The notes beneath the pieces were generated by a model. The model ran no database searches, was not told where the DNA came from, and saw only the letters and a program-made list of their open reading frames with translations. From Leptospirales bacterium (GTDB taxonomy: Bacteria; Spirochaetota; Leptospiria; Leptospirales; Leptonemataceae), in the NCBI GenBank assembly GCA_019694655.1, contig JAIBBN010000006.1, positions 62,001 through 126,000 of the forward strand: DNA of 64,000 bases, given 5' to 3'. The translations under genes were made by a program, and so were the position numbers. Below, piece after piece: positions 8,039 through 15,894 of this stretch. Within the stretch, counting starts at the first letter, position 1; each line of letters begins with the position of its first letter.

Positions 8039-8105
8039 TTGAACGAAATCTGGCATCTCGCGCCGGGGATTCAGTCCCCGGCATTTTGCCTCAGGGGAGC
8101 AGCAA

Positions 8106-9473
8106 GTGAGCGCAGTGAGCTACGAAAACGTTTCCGATGCCGTCTACGATCCCAATGAGCCTGGCTACTGGGATTCGAATTCGCTGCAGCGTGAGTTGGT
8201 CCGCAATTTTGACCTCTGCAACGGCTGTCGGATGTGTTTCAAACTCTGTCCCTCGTTTCCAACACTGTTCAGCGCCATGGACGCGACAGACAACGATGCG
8301 CATCAGCTAAGCGAAGCAAAAAAAGAACAGGTCCTCGATGAATGCTTCCAATGCAAGCTCTGCTATGTGATCTGTCCATACACTGCAACCGATAAGCACC
8401 CCTACAACATTGACTATCCGGCGCTGATGGAGCGCTATCGTTTGCAGAAGGCAAAGCGCGATGGCATTGGGCTTCGCGAAAAGGCGCTGCAGAATCCGGA
8501 TTTCCTCGGTCGCGTCAATACTGGAATGATTTCCCGCGTTGCCAATGCGGCAATGAACAGCAATTTCCACCGCAGTATCATGCAGGGCATCCTGGGCATT
8601 CACAAGAGCAAAAAGATGCCGGAGTTTCATCGCACATCCTTCATGCAATGGTTTCGCAAGCGCGCCGCAGCGCGCACCCCTGCCGCCGGGGCCGGGCCGC
8701 GCGTGGCGCTCTTTGCAACCTGCTTTGTAAACTACAATAATCCGCGTGTTGGCAAGGATGCGGTAGAAGTGCTCGAGAAGAGCGGGGTGCGTGTGGAATG
8801 CCCAGAGCAAAATTGCTGCGGGATGCCGGCCCTGGACAGCGGCGATCTGAAATTTGCGCTAAAGAAAATGAAGCGCAATATCGACTCCTTGACCCCTTAC
8901 GTGGAACAGGGCTACAAGATCCTGGCGATCAATCCAACCTGCTCGCTTACACTTAAGAAGAAGTACGCTCAATTTATGCCGCCCGGAGAACTGCAGGAGA
9001 AGGCGCGCGCTCTGGGGGCCGCGACCATGGACCTTCACGAATACTTGTTTGAACTCAAGAAAAGAGAATCCTTCAATCGAGAATTCTTGAGCTTGCCGGG
9101 GAAGGTGGCCTACCACGTCCCCTGTCATTTGCGGGCTCAAAACATCGGCTTTCGTTCCCGGGATCTGATGAAGCTGATTCCCGGCGCCCAAATATCGCCT
9201 GTCACAGAATGTTGCGGACACGATGGAACCTGGGCGATGAAAGAGGAGTTCTTCGAACCCAGCCTGGAGGCCGGTCGCCGGGCATTCGAGGGGCTCAAGG
9301 CGCAGGATGCGGCGGTGGTTGCCACCGATTGCCCTCTGGCCGCCATCCAGCTGGAGCAAGGTATGGAACTCAAGATGCGGCCCCTGCATCCGGTGCAGGT
9401 GCTTGCTCGCGCCTACAAGTCGCCGGAGGAAGGCGGTTGGCCGATGCCAGCGGTCAAAGAGCAGCAGGACTGA
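8106..9473 (+). CDS. GlpC/HdrD-like Fe-S oxidoreductase of the rubrerythrin operon
   Basis: A 455-residue protein with two N-terminal 4Fe-4S motifs (CNGCRMCFKLCP near residue 38 and CFQCKLCYVICP near residue 80) and two C-terminal cysteine-rich CCG domains (EQNCCGMPALDSGD and TECCGHDGTWAM). This is the arrangement of GlpC and heterodisulfide reductase subunit D. No membrane anchor is present, so it is probably a soluble electron-transfer or disulfide-handling protein. The start is a GTG at 8106, preceded by AGGGGAGCA. It lies 67 bases after rubrerythrin and 23 before the DUF3501 gene, and probably passes electrons to the rubrerythrin. Confidence 0.9.
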   Translation: MSAVSYENVSDAVYDPNEPGYWDSNSLQRELVRNFDLCNGCRMCFKLCPSFPTLFSAMDATDNDAHQLSEAKKEQVLDECFQCKLCYVICPYTATDKHPYNIDYPALMERYRLQKAKRDGIGLREKALQNPDFLGRVNTGMISRVANAAMNSNFHRSIMQGILGIHKSKKMPEFHRTSFMQWFRKRAAARTPAAGAGPRVALFATCFVNYNNPRVGKDAVEVLEKSGVRVECPEQNCCGMPALDSGDLKFALKKMKRNIDSLTPYVEQGYKILAINPTCSLTLKKKYAQFMPPGELQEKARALGAATMDLHEYLFELKKRESFNREFLSLPGKVAYHVPCHLRAQNIGFRSRDLMKLIPGAQISPVTECCGHDGTWAMKEEFFEPSLEAGRRAFEGLKAQDAAVVATDCPLAAIQLEQGMELKMRPLHPVQVLARAYKSPEEGGWPMPAVKEQQD

Positions 9474-9496
9474 ATCGAGAAGCTGGAAGCGCCAAT

Positions 9497-10090
9497 ATGT
9501 CGGCTATAGAAGTTAGTGATCTGATTCCAAATAGCGAGTACCTGAAAGTCCGGGCCGAGTACCGTCAGCGTGTGCAGGCTATCAAGGACGCCCGGCGGGT
9601 TCTGGCAGGGCCTTATCTCAACTTTCTATTCGAAAACAAGGCTACCATGCTTTACCAGGTTCAGGAAATGATCCGCGCTGAAAATATGCAATCAGCAACG
9701 GCGATCCAGCATGAAATCGATACCTACAATGAATTGGTGCCGGGGCCCAATCAGCTCAAGGCGACGCTGTTGATCGAAATTGAAAATCCGCAGGCGCGCG
9801 CCTTCAAGTTGAAAGAACTTGTCGGGCTGGAAGGTCAGATCAGCATGCTGATTGACCGCGATTTTCAGATCCAGGCCGAATACGATCGGCGCCAGGTGGA
9901 CGAGGGCAAAATCAGTTCGGTTCAGTTTTTAACCTTCAATCTGGGCGCTGCAGCGGCCGAGGCATTGATGAGTTCCGGGGCGGTTGAGATTTTGACCACA
10001 CACCCGGCCTGCAGCTATCGAATTGGCCTTTCGGCGCCGCAGGTCGCTGCTCTCAGCGACGACTTGAAGGAGAACGCGCATCCGGCTTGA
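9497..10090 (+). CDS. DUF3501 family protein
   Basis: A 197-residue cytoplasmic protein matching DUF3501 as I know it: an N-terminal LIPNSEYLKVRAEYRQRV segment, GPYLNFLFENKATMLYQVQE, an IQHEIDTYNELVPGPNQLKA block and a C-terminal SVQFLTFNL segment. DUF3501 genes typically follow rubrerythrin and GlpC-like genes, as here; the biochemical role is not established. The ATG at 9497 is favoured because homology begins a few residues later. The TGA stop overlaps a TTG that could be an alternative start for the downstream protease. Confidence 0.9.
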   Translation: MSAIEVSDLIPNSEYLKVRAEYRQRVQAIKDARRVLAGPYLNFLFENKATMLYQVQEMIRAENMQSATAIQHEIDTYNELVPGPNQLKATLLIEIENPQARAFKLKELVGLEGQISMLIDRDFQIQAEYDRRQVDEGKISSVQFLTFNLGAAAAEALMSSGAVEILTTHPACSYRIGLSAPQVAALSDDLKENAHPA

Positions 10091-10116
10091 TCGGAGGCAA
10101 GGCAGGCAGCTTTACG

Positions 10117-11682
10117 ATGGACGGCAGCAGGCCGGGGGCTGCTGCTGTCGCGATGATTTGGAGATCGTTGCGGGTTCCGGCGTTCATCTTGTTATCGCTG
10201 CTGATTGCGCCTCGAGTGCAGGCGCTCCGGGCCGAAAGCGGAGACGACACTCGATCCTTGCAGCGCGCCATCGTAAAAGTCAGCCTCAGCTACTTTACCT
10301 ACAACTATGAGAATCCGTGGAATCCTCCGCAAGTCGGCGAGGCGAGCGGAACTGGATTCATCATTTCCGGCAATCGCATCCTGACCAACGCCCATGTTGT
10401 CAGCGGCGCCAACCAGATTATGGTTCAGCGACCGGACCAGCGGCGCGACTTTCCGGCGCGCGTCGCTTTCATTGCGCATGATTGTGACCTGGCCGCGCTG
10501 AGCGTGGACGATCCGGCCTTTTTTGAAGGCGCAGCGACTCTCGAGCTCGGAGGCATACCGGAGCTGAACAGCAGCGTTGCAGTCATGGGCTTTCCGATTG
10601 GCGGAGATCGAATCTCCGTAACGCGCGGCATTGTTTCGCGGCGGGATATGGATCGCTACAGTCATAGCGGCATCGATTTTCATATGATCCTGCAGGTCGA
10701 TGCAGCGATCAATCCTGGCAACTCCGGGGGGCCTGCCTTACAAGATGGGCGGGTGATTGGCGTAGCATTTCAGGCGCTGAGTCGCGGCGAGAATCTCGGC
10801 TATCTGATACCGACGCCAGTCATTGGCAAATTTTTGCGCGATATTGAAGACGGCCGTTATGACGGCTATGTGGAATTTGGCGTATCCGATTTCCCCACCG
10901 AGAATCCGACGCTGCGCAGGGCGATAGGCGTGGAACGTCACGCCAGCGCCCCGGACACTGGCGTTCTGGTCCAGGCAATCATGCCGGGGTCAAGCGCTGA
11001 TGGCATTCTAAAGCCGGGTGATGTGATCCTCTCTGTGAATGGCAAGCCGCTGACGCAAAGCGGCGATGTGGATATGGGCGGCGGCGATCTTGCACCCTAT
11101 GGCGAGCTTCTGGACAACCTGGAGCCTGGCGATCCAATTCAGGTTGAGATTTTGCGCGACGGACGACGGCAAAGCCTGCAGCTGCCTGCGCGTCGCACGC
11201 CGGTCATCAACTTCATGCGCAAAAAATACGACCTTCCGCCCGAGTATCTTATCGCCGGCGGACTGGTTTTTCAACCGCTTGATGAGGACTTGATGGATGC
11301 CTACGGTCAGCAGTGGTCGCGAGAGGGCCGGGTGGAGATTCTTTACCGCTTCGGCCACTTCTTGCCGGCGCAGCTCTACCGTGAACGCGACGTGGATGTG
11401 GTGTTGACGCGGCGATTGAATGACCCGGTCAATCTCTATTCTGAAGCATACGTTGGCGGCATAGTAGAGTCGGTAAATGGCAAGTCGTTTAGAAACTTCA
11501 AGGAGTTTGCAGCATTGATCGACGAAGCCGCTCGCGCCCAGGCAATCATTGTAGTCCGTTTCATTGGGCAGACAACTCCATTGGCGCTGCGCCCGGCGGA
11601 TCTGCGATCCAGTGCGCCGCGCGTCCGCGCGCGCTACGGAATACGCACGGACCGACGTCTCCATGAAGGAGCAGCTCAATGA
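10117..11682 (+). CDS. Deg-type exported serine protease with PDZ domain
   Basis: A 521-residue trypsin-like protease with an export signal (hydrophobic run PAFILLSLLIAP after a 17-residue N-region). The full catalytic triad is visible: His93 in TNAHVV, Asp124 in HDCDLA and Ser203 in NPGNSGGPAL. A PDZ domain (about 265-365; GVLVQAIMPGSSADGILKPGD) follows, then a second PDZ-like domain typical of the plant Deg9 type. It should act in the periplasm on unfolded or envelope proteins. The start is uncertain: the TTG at 10087, ATG at 10117 and ATG at 10153 are all in frame; a GGAGG lies at 10092-10096, and the signal peptide would be most canonical from 10153. It overlaps the next gene by ATGA. Confidence 0.88.
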   Translation: MDGSRPGAAAVAMIWRSLRVPAFILLSLLIAPRVQALRAESGDDTRSLQRAIVKVSLSYFTYNYENPWNPPQVGEASGTGFIISGNRILTNAHVVSGANQIMVQRPDQRRDFPARVAFIAHDCDLAALSVDDPAFFEGAATLELGGIPELNSSVAVMGFPIGGDRISVTRGIVSRRDMDRYSHSGIDFHMILQVDAAINPGNSGGPALQDGRVIGVAFQALSRGENLGYLIPTPVIGKFLRDIEDGRYDGYVEFGVSDFPTENPTLRRAIGVERHASAPDTGVLVQAIMPGSSADGILKPGDVILSVNGKPLTQSGDVDMGGGDLAPYGELLDNLEPGDPIQVEILRDGRRQSLQLPARRTPVINFMRKKYDLPPEYLIAGGLVFQPLDEDLMDAYGQQWSREGRVEILYRFGHFLPAQLYRERDVDVVLTRRLNDPVNLYSEAYVGGIVESVNGKSFRNFKEFAALIDEAARAQAIIVVRFIGQTTPLALRPADLRSSAPRVRARYGIRTDRRLHEGAAQ

Positions 11683-13196
11683 GATCGGCGCTGCGTTCGC
11701 TTCTTTTCCTGGCGGCTGCTTTTCTTGGCCTTCTGCGTTCGCCGATCGCCGAAACGCAGCGGCCGCTGGATGATGCCCGGATTCAGCACGGTCTCGTATT
11801 GCTTCGTATTACGCCGGCCTACTACAATCAGGCCGCGCCATGGATTCGCGAAGCGGCCGACAGCTATTCCGCCCTGGGTCTGGTTGCGTCGGGAGAGCGA
11901 ATTCTGGCGCTTGCCGATCAGTTGCAGGATGCCTCGTTGATTGAACTGCAACAGGTCGGTTCTTACCGGCGCAGCCTGGCGCACATCGAGCTGTCCGATT
12001 CCGAGGCCAATCTGGCTATTTTGCGCGCCGAAGATCCGCAATTCTTTCAGGGCTTGAGACCGCTGCCGCTGGGCGATGGCATGCGTCCAGGTCTGGACCT
12101 GACCGCGGTGAAGATTGATACCATGTTTCGCGTCTACCGCGAGAACAACCGTGTCAAGGAGCTCAATGCACAGACGCAGAGCGGCGTAACCGTCCTGCCG
12201 ATGGCCGCCTTCCGAACTACGGATCCTTTCTTTTCGGGGATTACAATCTGTGGCCCAACAGTTTGCGGATTGATTCGTAGCGCTGACCGCGAACGTCGAA
12301 CGGAAGCAATCCCGGGACCGGTGATTCAAGCCTTTCTGGAGCGGAGTCGGGAACTGCGAAGCTACGCCGGTTTTGCCTCTCAGGGATTTGTACTTTCCGA
12401 GCTGACCGATCCGGCGCTGCGCGAACTGCTCAAGGCTGGCGCCTCCGGCGGCGCGCTGGTAGCGCGAGTTGTTCCGGGGAGTTCGGCGGCGGGGCAGATG
12501 CTGCCCGGCGATGTCGTTTTGAGCATCGATGGCAAGCGGATCGATGAGCTGGGTTACTACGAGCAGGCCGGGCTTGGCCGACAACTGGCGCCGCTGGCGC
12601 TGGCGCTGGATGGCCGCGGCGCACTGCGCAAGCCGGGCGATTCGGTTGCCCTGGTAATCTTGCGCAATGGCGAGCGCAGAACGCTTCGTCTTCAATTGCG
12701 ACGTTATACCGGCGAGGGCGAGCGGATCCGTTCGCGAAGCGAAGATGCGCCTTCCTATCTTATTGAAAATGGCCTGGTCTTTGTGGAATTTACTGTCAGC
12801 GCAGCGCATTCTATCTTTGGCGCTGAATGGCCGACTCGCGCGGCTGAACTTGGCTTTCTGTACCGTACGCGTCGTTTCTATGAATCGGGCGCCGCGGCGG
12901 ATCGTATCATTCTGGTTTCGGCCGTCTTGCCGGATGAGGCCAGCCGCAGCTATGATCGCCTGGCCGGCGCCATTCTGCGTTCAGTCAACGGTCAGCCGGC
13001 GGCCGATCTTCGTCAGCTTAAGAAGAAATTAGACGAAATGGAGGCGGCCGGGACAGATACCGCCGTTGCTGAATTCAGCGGGGAGCGGATCATCTATCTG
13101 GACCTGAAGAATCGGCGAACGATTGGCCAGCGCATTCTTGCGCGCTATTCCATTCCCGCGGCGGACAATCTATCTGAATCAGCTCAGCGCAGATAG
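11679..13196 (+). CDS. Catalytically dead Deg-like paralogue with PDZ domain
   Basis: A 505-residue exported protein (signal MRSALRSLLFLAAAFLGLLRS) coupled to the preceding protease by an ATGA overlap. It aligns by eye with its neighbour: GLVASGERILALADQL matches GFIISGNRILTNAHVV, and ANLAILRAEDPQFF matches CDLAALSVDDPAFF. The catalytic His is therefore replaced by Asp, the catalytic Asp by Asn, and no GNSGG remains (the region reads SGITICGPTVCGL). The PDZ part is kept (GALVARVVPGSSAAGQMLPGD), as is the C-terminal PDZ-like domain. It is probably a pseudoprotease that regulates or presents substrate to the active enzyme. Its end overlaps the convergent beta-barrel gene by 13 bases. Confidence 0.82.
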   Translation: MRSALRSLLFLAAAFLGLLRSPIAETQRPLDDARIQHGLVLLRITPAYYNQAAPWIREAADSYSALGLVASGERILALADQLQDASLIELQQVGSYRRSLAHIELSDSEANLAILRAEDPQFFQGLRPLPLGDGMRPGLDLTAVKIDTMFRVYRENNRVKELNAQTQSGVTVLPMAAFRTTDPFFSGITICGPTVCGLIRSADRERRTEAIPGPVIQAFLERSRELRSYAGFASQGFVLSELTDPALRELLKAGASGGALVARVVPGSSAAGQMLPGDVVLSIDGKRIDELGYYEQAGLGRQLAPLALALDGRGALRKPGDSVALVILRNGERRTLRLQLRRYTGEGERIRSRSEDAPSYLIENGLVFVEFTVSAAHSIFGAEWPTRAAELGFLYRTRRFYESGAAADRIILVSAVLPDEASRSYDRLAGAILRSVNGQPAADLRQLKKKLDEMEAAGTDTAVAEFSGERIIYLDLKNRRTIGQRILARYSIPAADNLSESAQRR

Positions 13197-14062
13197 TAGC
13201 GCATTCCAAAATTGGCGCGCAATTCTTCGCGGATGCTTTGTTCGTCTGGCTGCAGCTGCTGCACGGGGACTTCAACCATTGCCTGGAGGCTGAGCGTGCG
13301 CGTCGCAATCTGAAGGCCCGGCGCTACAAATACGGTGCCGTATTCCGTTCCAGCAACGCGAGCATTGTCCTTTCGGTCGGCAAAGTTGTAGCGCGCATTC
13401 ACGCCAAGCAAGACGGTTAGCTGATAGTCGCGAGCCTCAGGCGAATAGTCGCCGAAACCATAGCCAAAGGCAAGGCTGGCCAGCGAGGTTTCGCCTGGAT
13501 CGTAGCCATCGCGCTCGGTCCGGAGATTGTGAGCCAGCCCCATGCGGACGTTAGCGCGTTCTCGCTGGTAGCGGACCGCTAATTCATTGTCCAGTCGGTA
13601 GCGTTCGTTGGCCAGCCAGGCGTATTCCGGCCCATTGAGTTGGCCGTTTTCATTGGCGATGTTGGCAAAGGTTCGATTGTTCCATTCAATCTGCCATCGG
13701 CCTTCATGAAACAACTGGTATCCAAGCAGCAAACCAGCGTAGTGCGGTCCTTCAGCGTTGCTGCTGCCTGCTGCTGACCGGTACTCCTGCACCGCATATT
13801 CGAAGGCGCCGCCCATATAGAGCCGGCCAAGGGAGACTTCCAGGGGCAGGATCACCGGAATGGAGTAGCTGCGCACCTCGCCGCCGGCGGCATCATTCAG
13901 GGCGCTGTAATTGAGCCCGCCGCCAAGCAGGCCGCCCACGCCCCAGGAACGGGTCGGCGAGGGGGCGGCCCAATCCTGGCTCAAACCGGGGGCCTGGGCC
14001 AGCAGCGAAGACGCGGCCAGGCCCGTCGCAACCAACAGGGCTTTCCAGTAGCTTTGCTTCAT
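13184..14062 (-). CDS. Predicted outer-membrane beta-barrel protein
   Basis: A 292-residue protein with a Sec signal peptide (KALLVATGLAASSLLAQA). The mature part is made of alternating polar/hydrophobic strands with many Gly, Tyr and Asn residues and short turns, ending FGMRYYLR; this is the look of an outer-membrane barrel of roughly ten to twelve strands. No named family is recognised. It is divergent from the channel gene across a 230-bp region and convergent with the pseudoprotease gene. A role as a porin-like or structural envelope protein is inference. Confidence 0.72.
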   Translation of the reverse strand: MKQSYWKALLVATGLAASSLLAQAPGLSQDWAAPSPTRSWGVGGLLGGGLNYSALNDAAGGEVRSYSIPVILPLEVSLGRLYMGGAFEYAVQEYRSAAGSSNAEGPHYAGLLLGYQLFHEGRWQIEWNNRTFANIANENGQLNGPEYAWLANERYRLDNELAVRYQRERANVRMGLAHNLRTERDGYDPGETSLASLAFGYGFGDYSPEARDYQLTVLLGVNARYNFADRKDNARVAGTEYGTVFVAPGLQIATRTLSLQAMVEVPVQQLQPDEQSIREELRANFGMRYYLR

Positions 14063-14292
14063 TCGCTCTTCATTGTAAAAAATCAGCGCCGTGGCAGCAG
14101 TCGAGCACTTATGAGCTGCACCGGGACTCCGCTATCGGCCGATCATATGGGAGGCCGCACAGCGACAGGGGCCGGCCCGCCGGCCTCGGTCGGCCCATGG
14201 TCCATTGTCGGCAATCTGGGACGGCGGAAGGCTTCGGCGGCAACACTTTCGGCCGCCGGAAGACGGCTTCGAGAATTGGTGAAGGGGAAGGA

Positions 14293-15894
14293 ATGATCAA
14301 GGCACATACCCTCTGGAAGCGAATCTGGGACGCTTATGTCGTCCTGGTAACGATTTACGCAGCCGTGGAAATTCCACTGCGACTGACGGTCGGCTATGAG
14401 CTTACGGCGATGTTGCTGTGGATGGACCGGCTAATGATCGCCACCTTCAGTGTTGACATTATCCTCAATTTCCAGACGCGCATCTATGTCAACGGGCAGG
14501 AGGTTGCCGATCGACGGGCAATTGCCCGCAACTACCTGAGCGGCTGGTTTATCATCGACCTGATCGCCGCCTTGCCCTTCGATCTGATCATCGCCGGCTG
14601 GCTGCCTCATCTTACTTATGCGGCCCGCACCCTGCGTCTGGTCCGTCTCTTCCGTCTGGTCCGTATTGCCCAGGTCATGCAGCGTATTACCGAGGCAAAT
14701 ATCATCAGCGTTGGCGTCCTGCGCATGCTCTTCCTGGGCTTCTGGGTGCTGCTGGTGGCCCACTGGACAGCGACGATCTGGATGGCGATTGGCGGCGGAA
14801 ACATTCCAGCCGAAGATCAAGCGGACAACGGACGCTACTACATTCGCGCCCTCTACTGGTCGATTACCACTATGGTAACCATCGGCTACGGCGATATCAC
14901 GCCGCAGTCCACCGGGCAAACCATCTTTGCCATGGCCATCGAGATCGCCGGCGCCGCGATGTATGGCTACGTCATCGGTAACGTTGCCAGCGTTATCGCC
15001 AATCTTGATGTCGCCCGCTCCCAGTACCTGGAAAAGCTGGAACGCGTCAGTACATTCATGAGCTTCCGACGCATTCCGGAAGACCTACAGGAGCGAGTGC
15101 GCCGCTACTACGCCTACCTCTGGCAGAGCCGTCGCGGCTACGATGAATCACACGTACTCCAGGATTTGCCCGGCTCTCTGCATACGCAGCTTTCGCTCTA
15201 CCTGAATAGCAGCCTGATTCAAAAGGTGCCCCTGTTCAAAGGGGCCAGTCCGGATCTGATTCAACAAATCGTTCTCAGCTTGCGGCCTGCTGTATTTACG
15301 CCTGGCGACTACGTCTTTCGCAAGGGCGAGCTTGGCGCTGACATGTTCTTTATCAGTCGCGGCGCAGTTGAGGTCGTGAGCGAGGATGGCCGCACGGTAT
15401 ATGCTACTCTGCATGAGGGCGACTTTTTTGGCGAAATCGCCCTGCTGGAAAGCTCGCCGCGAACGGCAAGCGTACGCGCCGTTGACTATTGTGATCTCTA
15501 TACGATCGATAAGGAAAGCTTTGAACGTGTGCTGCGCAACTATCCCGATTTTGCCGAAGGCGTCCAGGCATTGGCTCGTGAACGCCGCCAGATGACAGGC
15601 GATCGTCGCATCCAGGAGCGACAGGGGCGTCGCCCGGAGGGCGTGATCAATCTGCACGGATTCCGCAAGTCAAGCGGCATCGTCGAACTTACCTGGAGCC
15701 GTTCGGCGGGCGCCGCAGTCTACCAGGCTGCCCGCCAGCAACCTGGCGAGGAATCCTGGCGCATGTTGAATGGCTGCATCGAGCGACTTGATTATTACGA
15801 TGAGTCCGCGCCGGGCGAGCCTGGCCTGCGCTATCGCGTACGTGCCGTGAACCAGAATGGACCGGGAGATTGGAGCGAAGCGGTCGATGTCTGA
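14293..15894 (+). CDS. Cyclic-nucleotide-gated K+ channel with C-terminal fibronectin-III-like domain
   Basis: A 533-residue six-helix channel. S1-S3 lie within residues 10-110; S4 is arginine-rich (TLRLVRLFRLVRIAQVMQRI); S5 and S6 flank the K+ filter TMVTIGYGD at about residue 196. A C-linker and cyclic-nucleotide-binding domain (about 313-430) follow, with the phosphate-binding cassette GEIALLESSPRTASVRA. The family includes the spirochaetal channels SthK and LliK, which open on cAMP. Unusually, residues about 450-533 form a fibronectin-III-like module (GIVELTWSRSAGAAVYQ, then LRYRVRAVNQNGPGDWSE). The ATG at 14293 has an excellent AAGGGGAAGGA site. The end overlaps the next gene by 8 bases. 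Confidence 0.92.
   Translation: MIKAHTLWKRIWDAYVVLVTIYAAVEIPLRLTVGYELTAMLLWMDRLMIATFSVDIILNFQTRIYVNGQEVADRRAIARNYLSGWFIIDLIAALPFDLIIAGWLPHLTYAARTLRLVRLFRLVRIAQVMQRITEANIISVGVLRMLFLGFWVLLVAHWTATIWMAIGGGNIPAEDQADNGRYYIRALYWSITTMVTIGYGDITPQSTGQTIFAMAIEIAGAAMYGYVIGNVASVIANLDVARSQYLEKLERVSTFMSFRRIPEDLQERVRRYYAYLWQSRRGYDESHVLQDLPGSLHTQLSLYLNSSLIQKVPLFKGASPDLIQQIVLSLRPAVFTPGDYVFRKGELGADMFFISRGAVEVVSEDGRTVYATLHEGDFFGEIALLESSPRTASVRAVDYCDLYTIDKESFERVLRNYPDFAEGVQALARERRQMTGDRRIQERQGRRPEGVINLHGFRKSSGIVELTWSRSAGAAVYQAARQQPGEESWRMLNGCIERLDYYDESAPGEPGLRYRVRAVNQNGPGDWSEAVDV

Noticed and set aside
11676-12809. 377-codon minus-strand open frame over the pseudoprotease gene
   Set aside because: The plus-strand frame aligns with the upstream protease and has a signal peptide and coupled start; the antisense frame has no motif and a low-complexity Gln/Arg composition.
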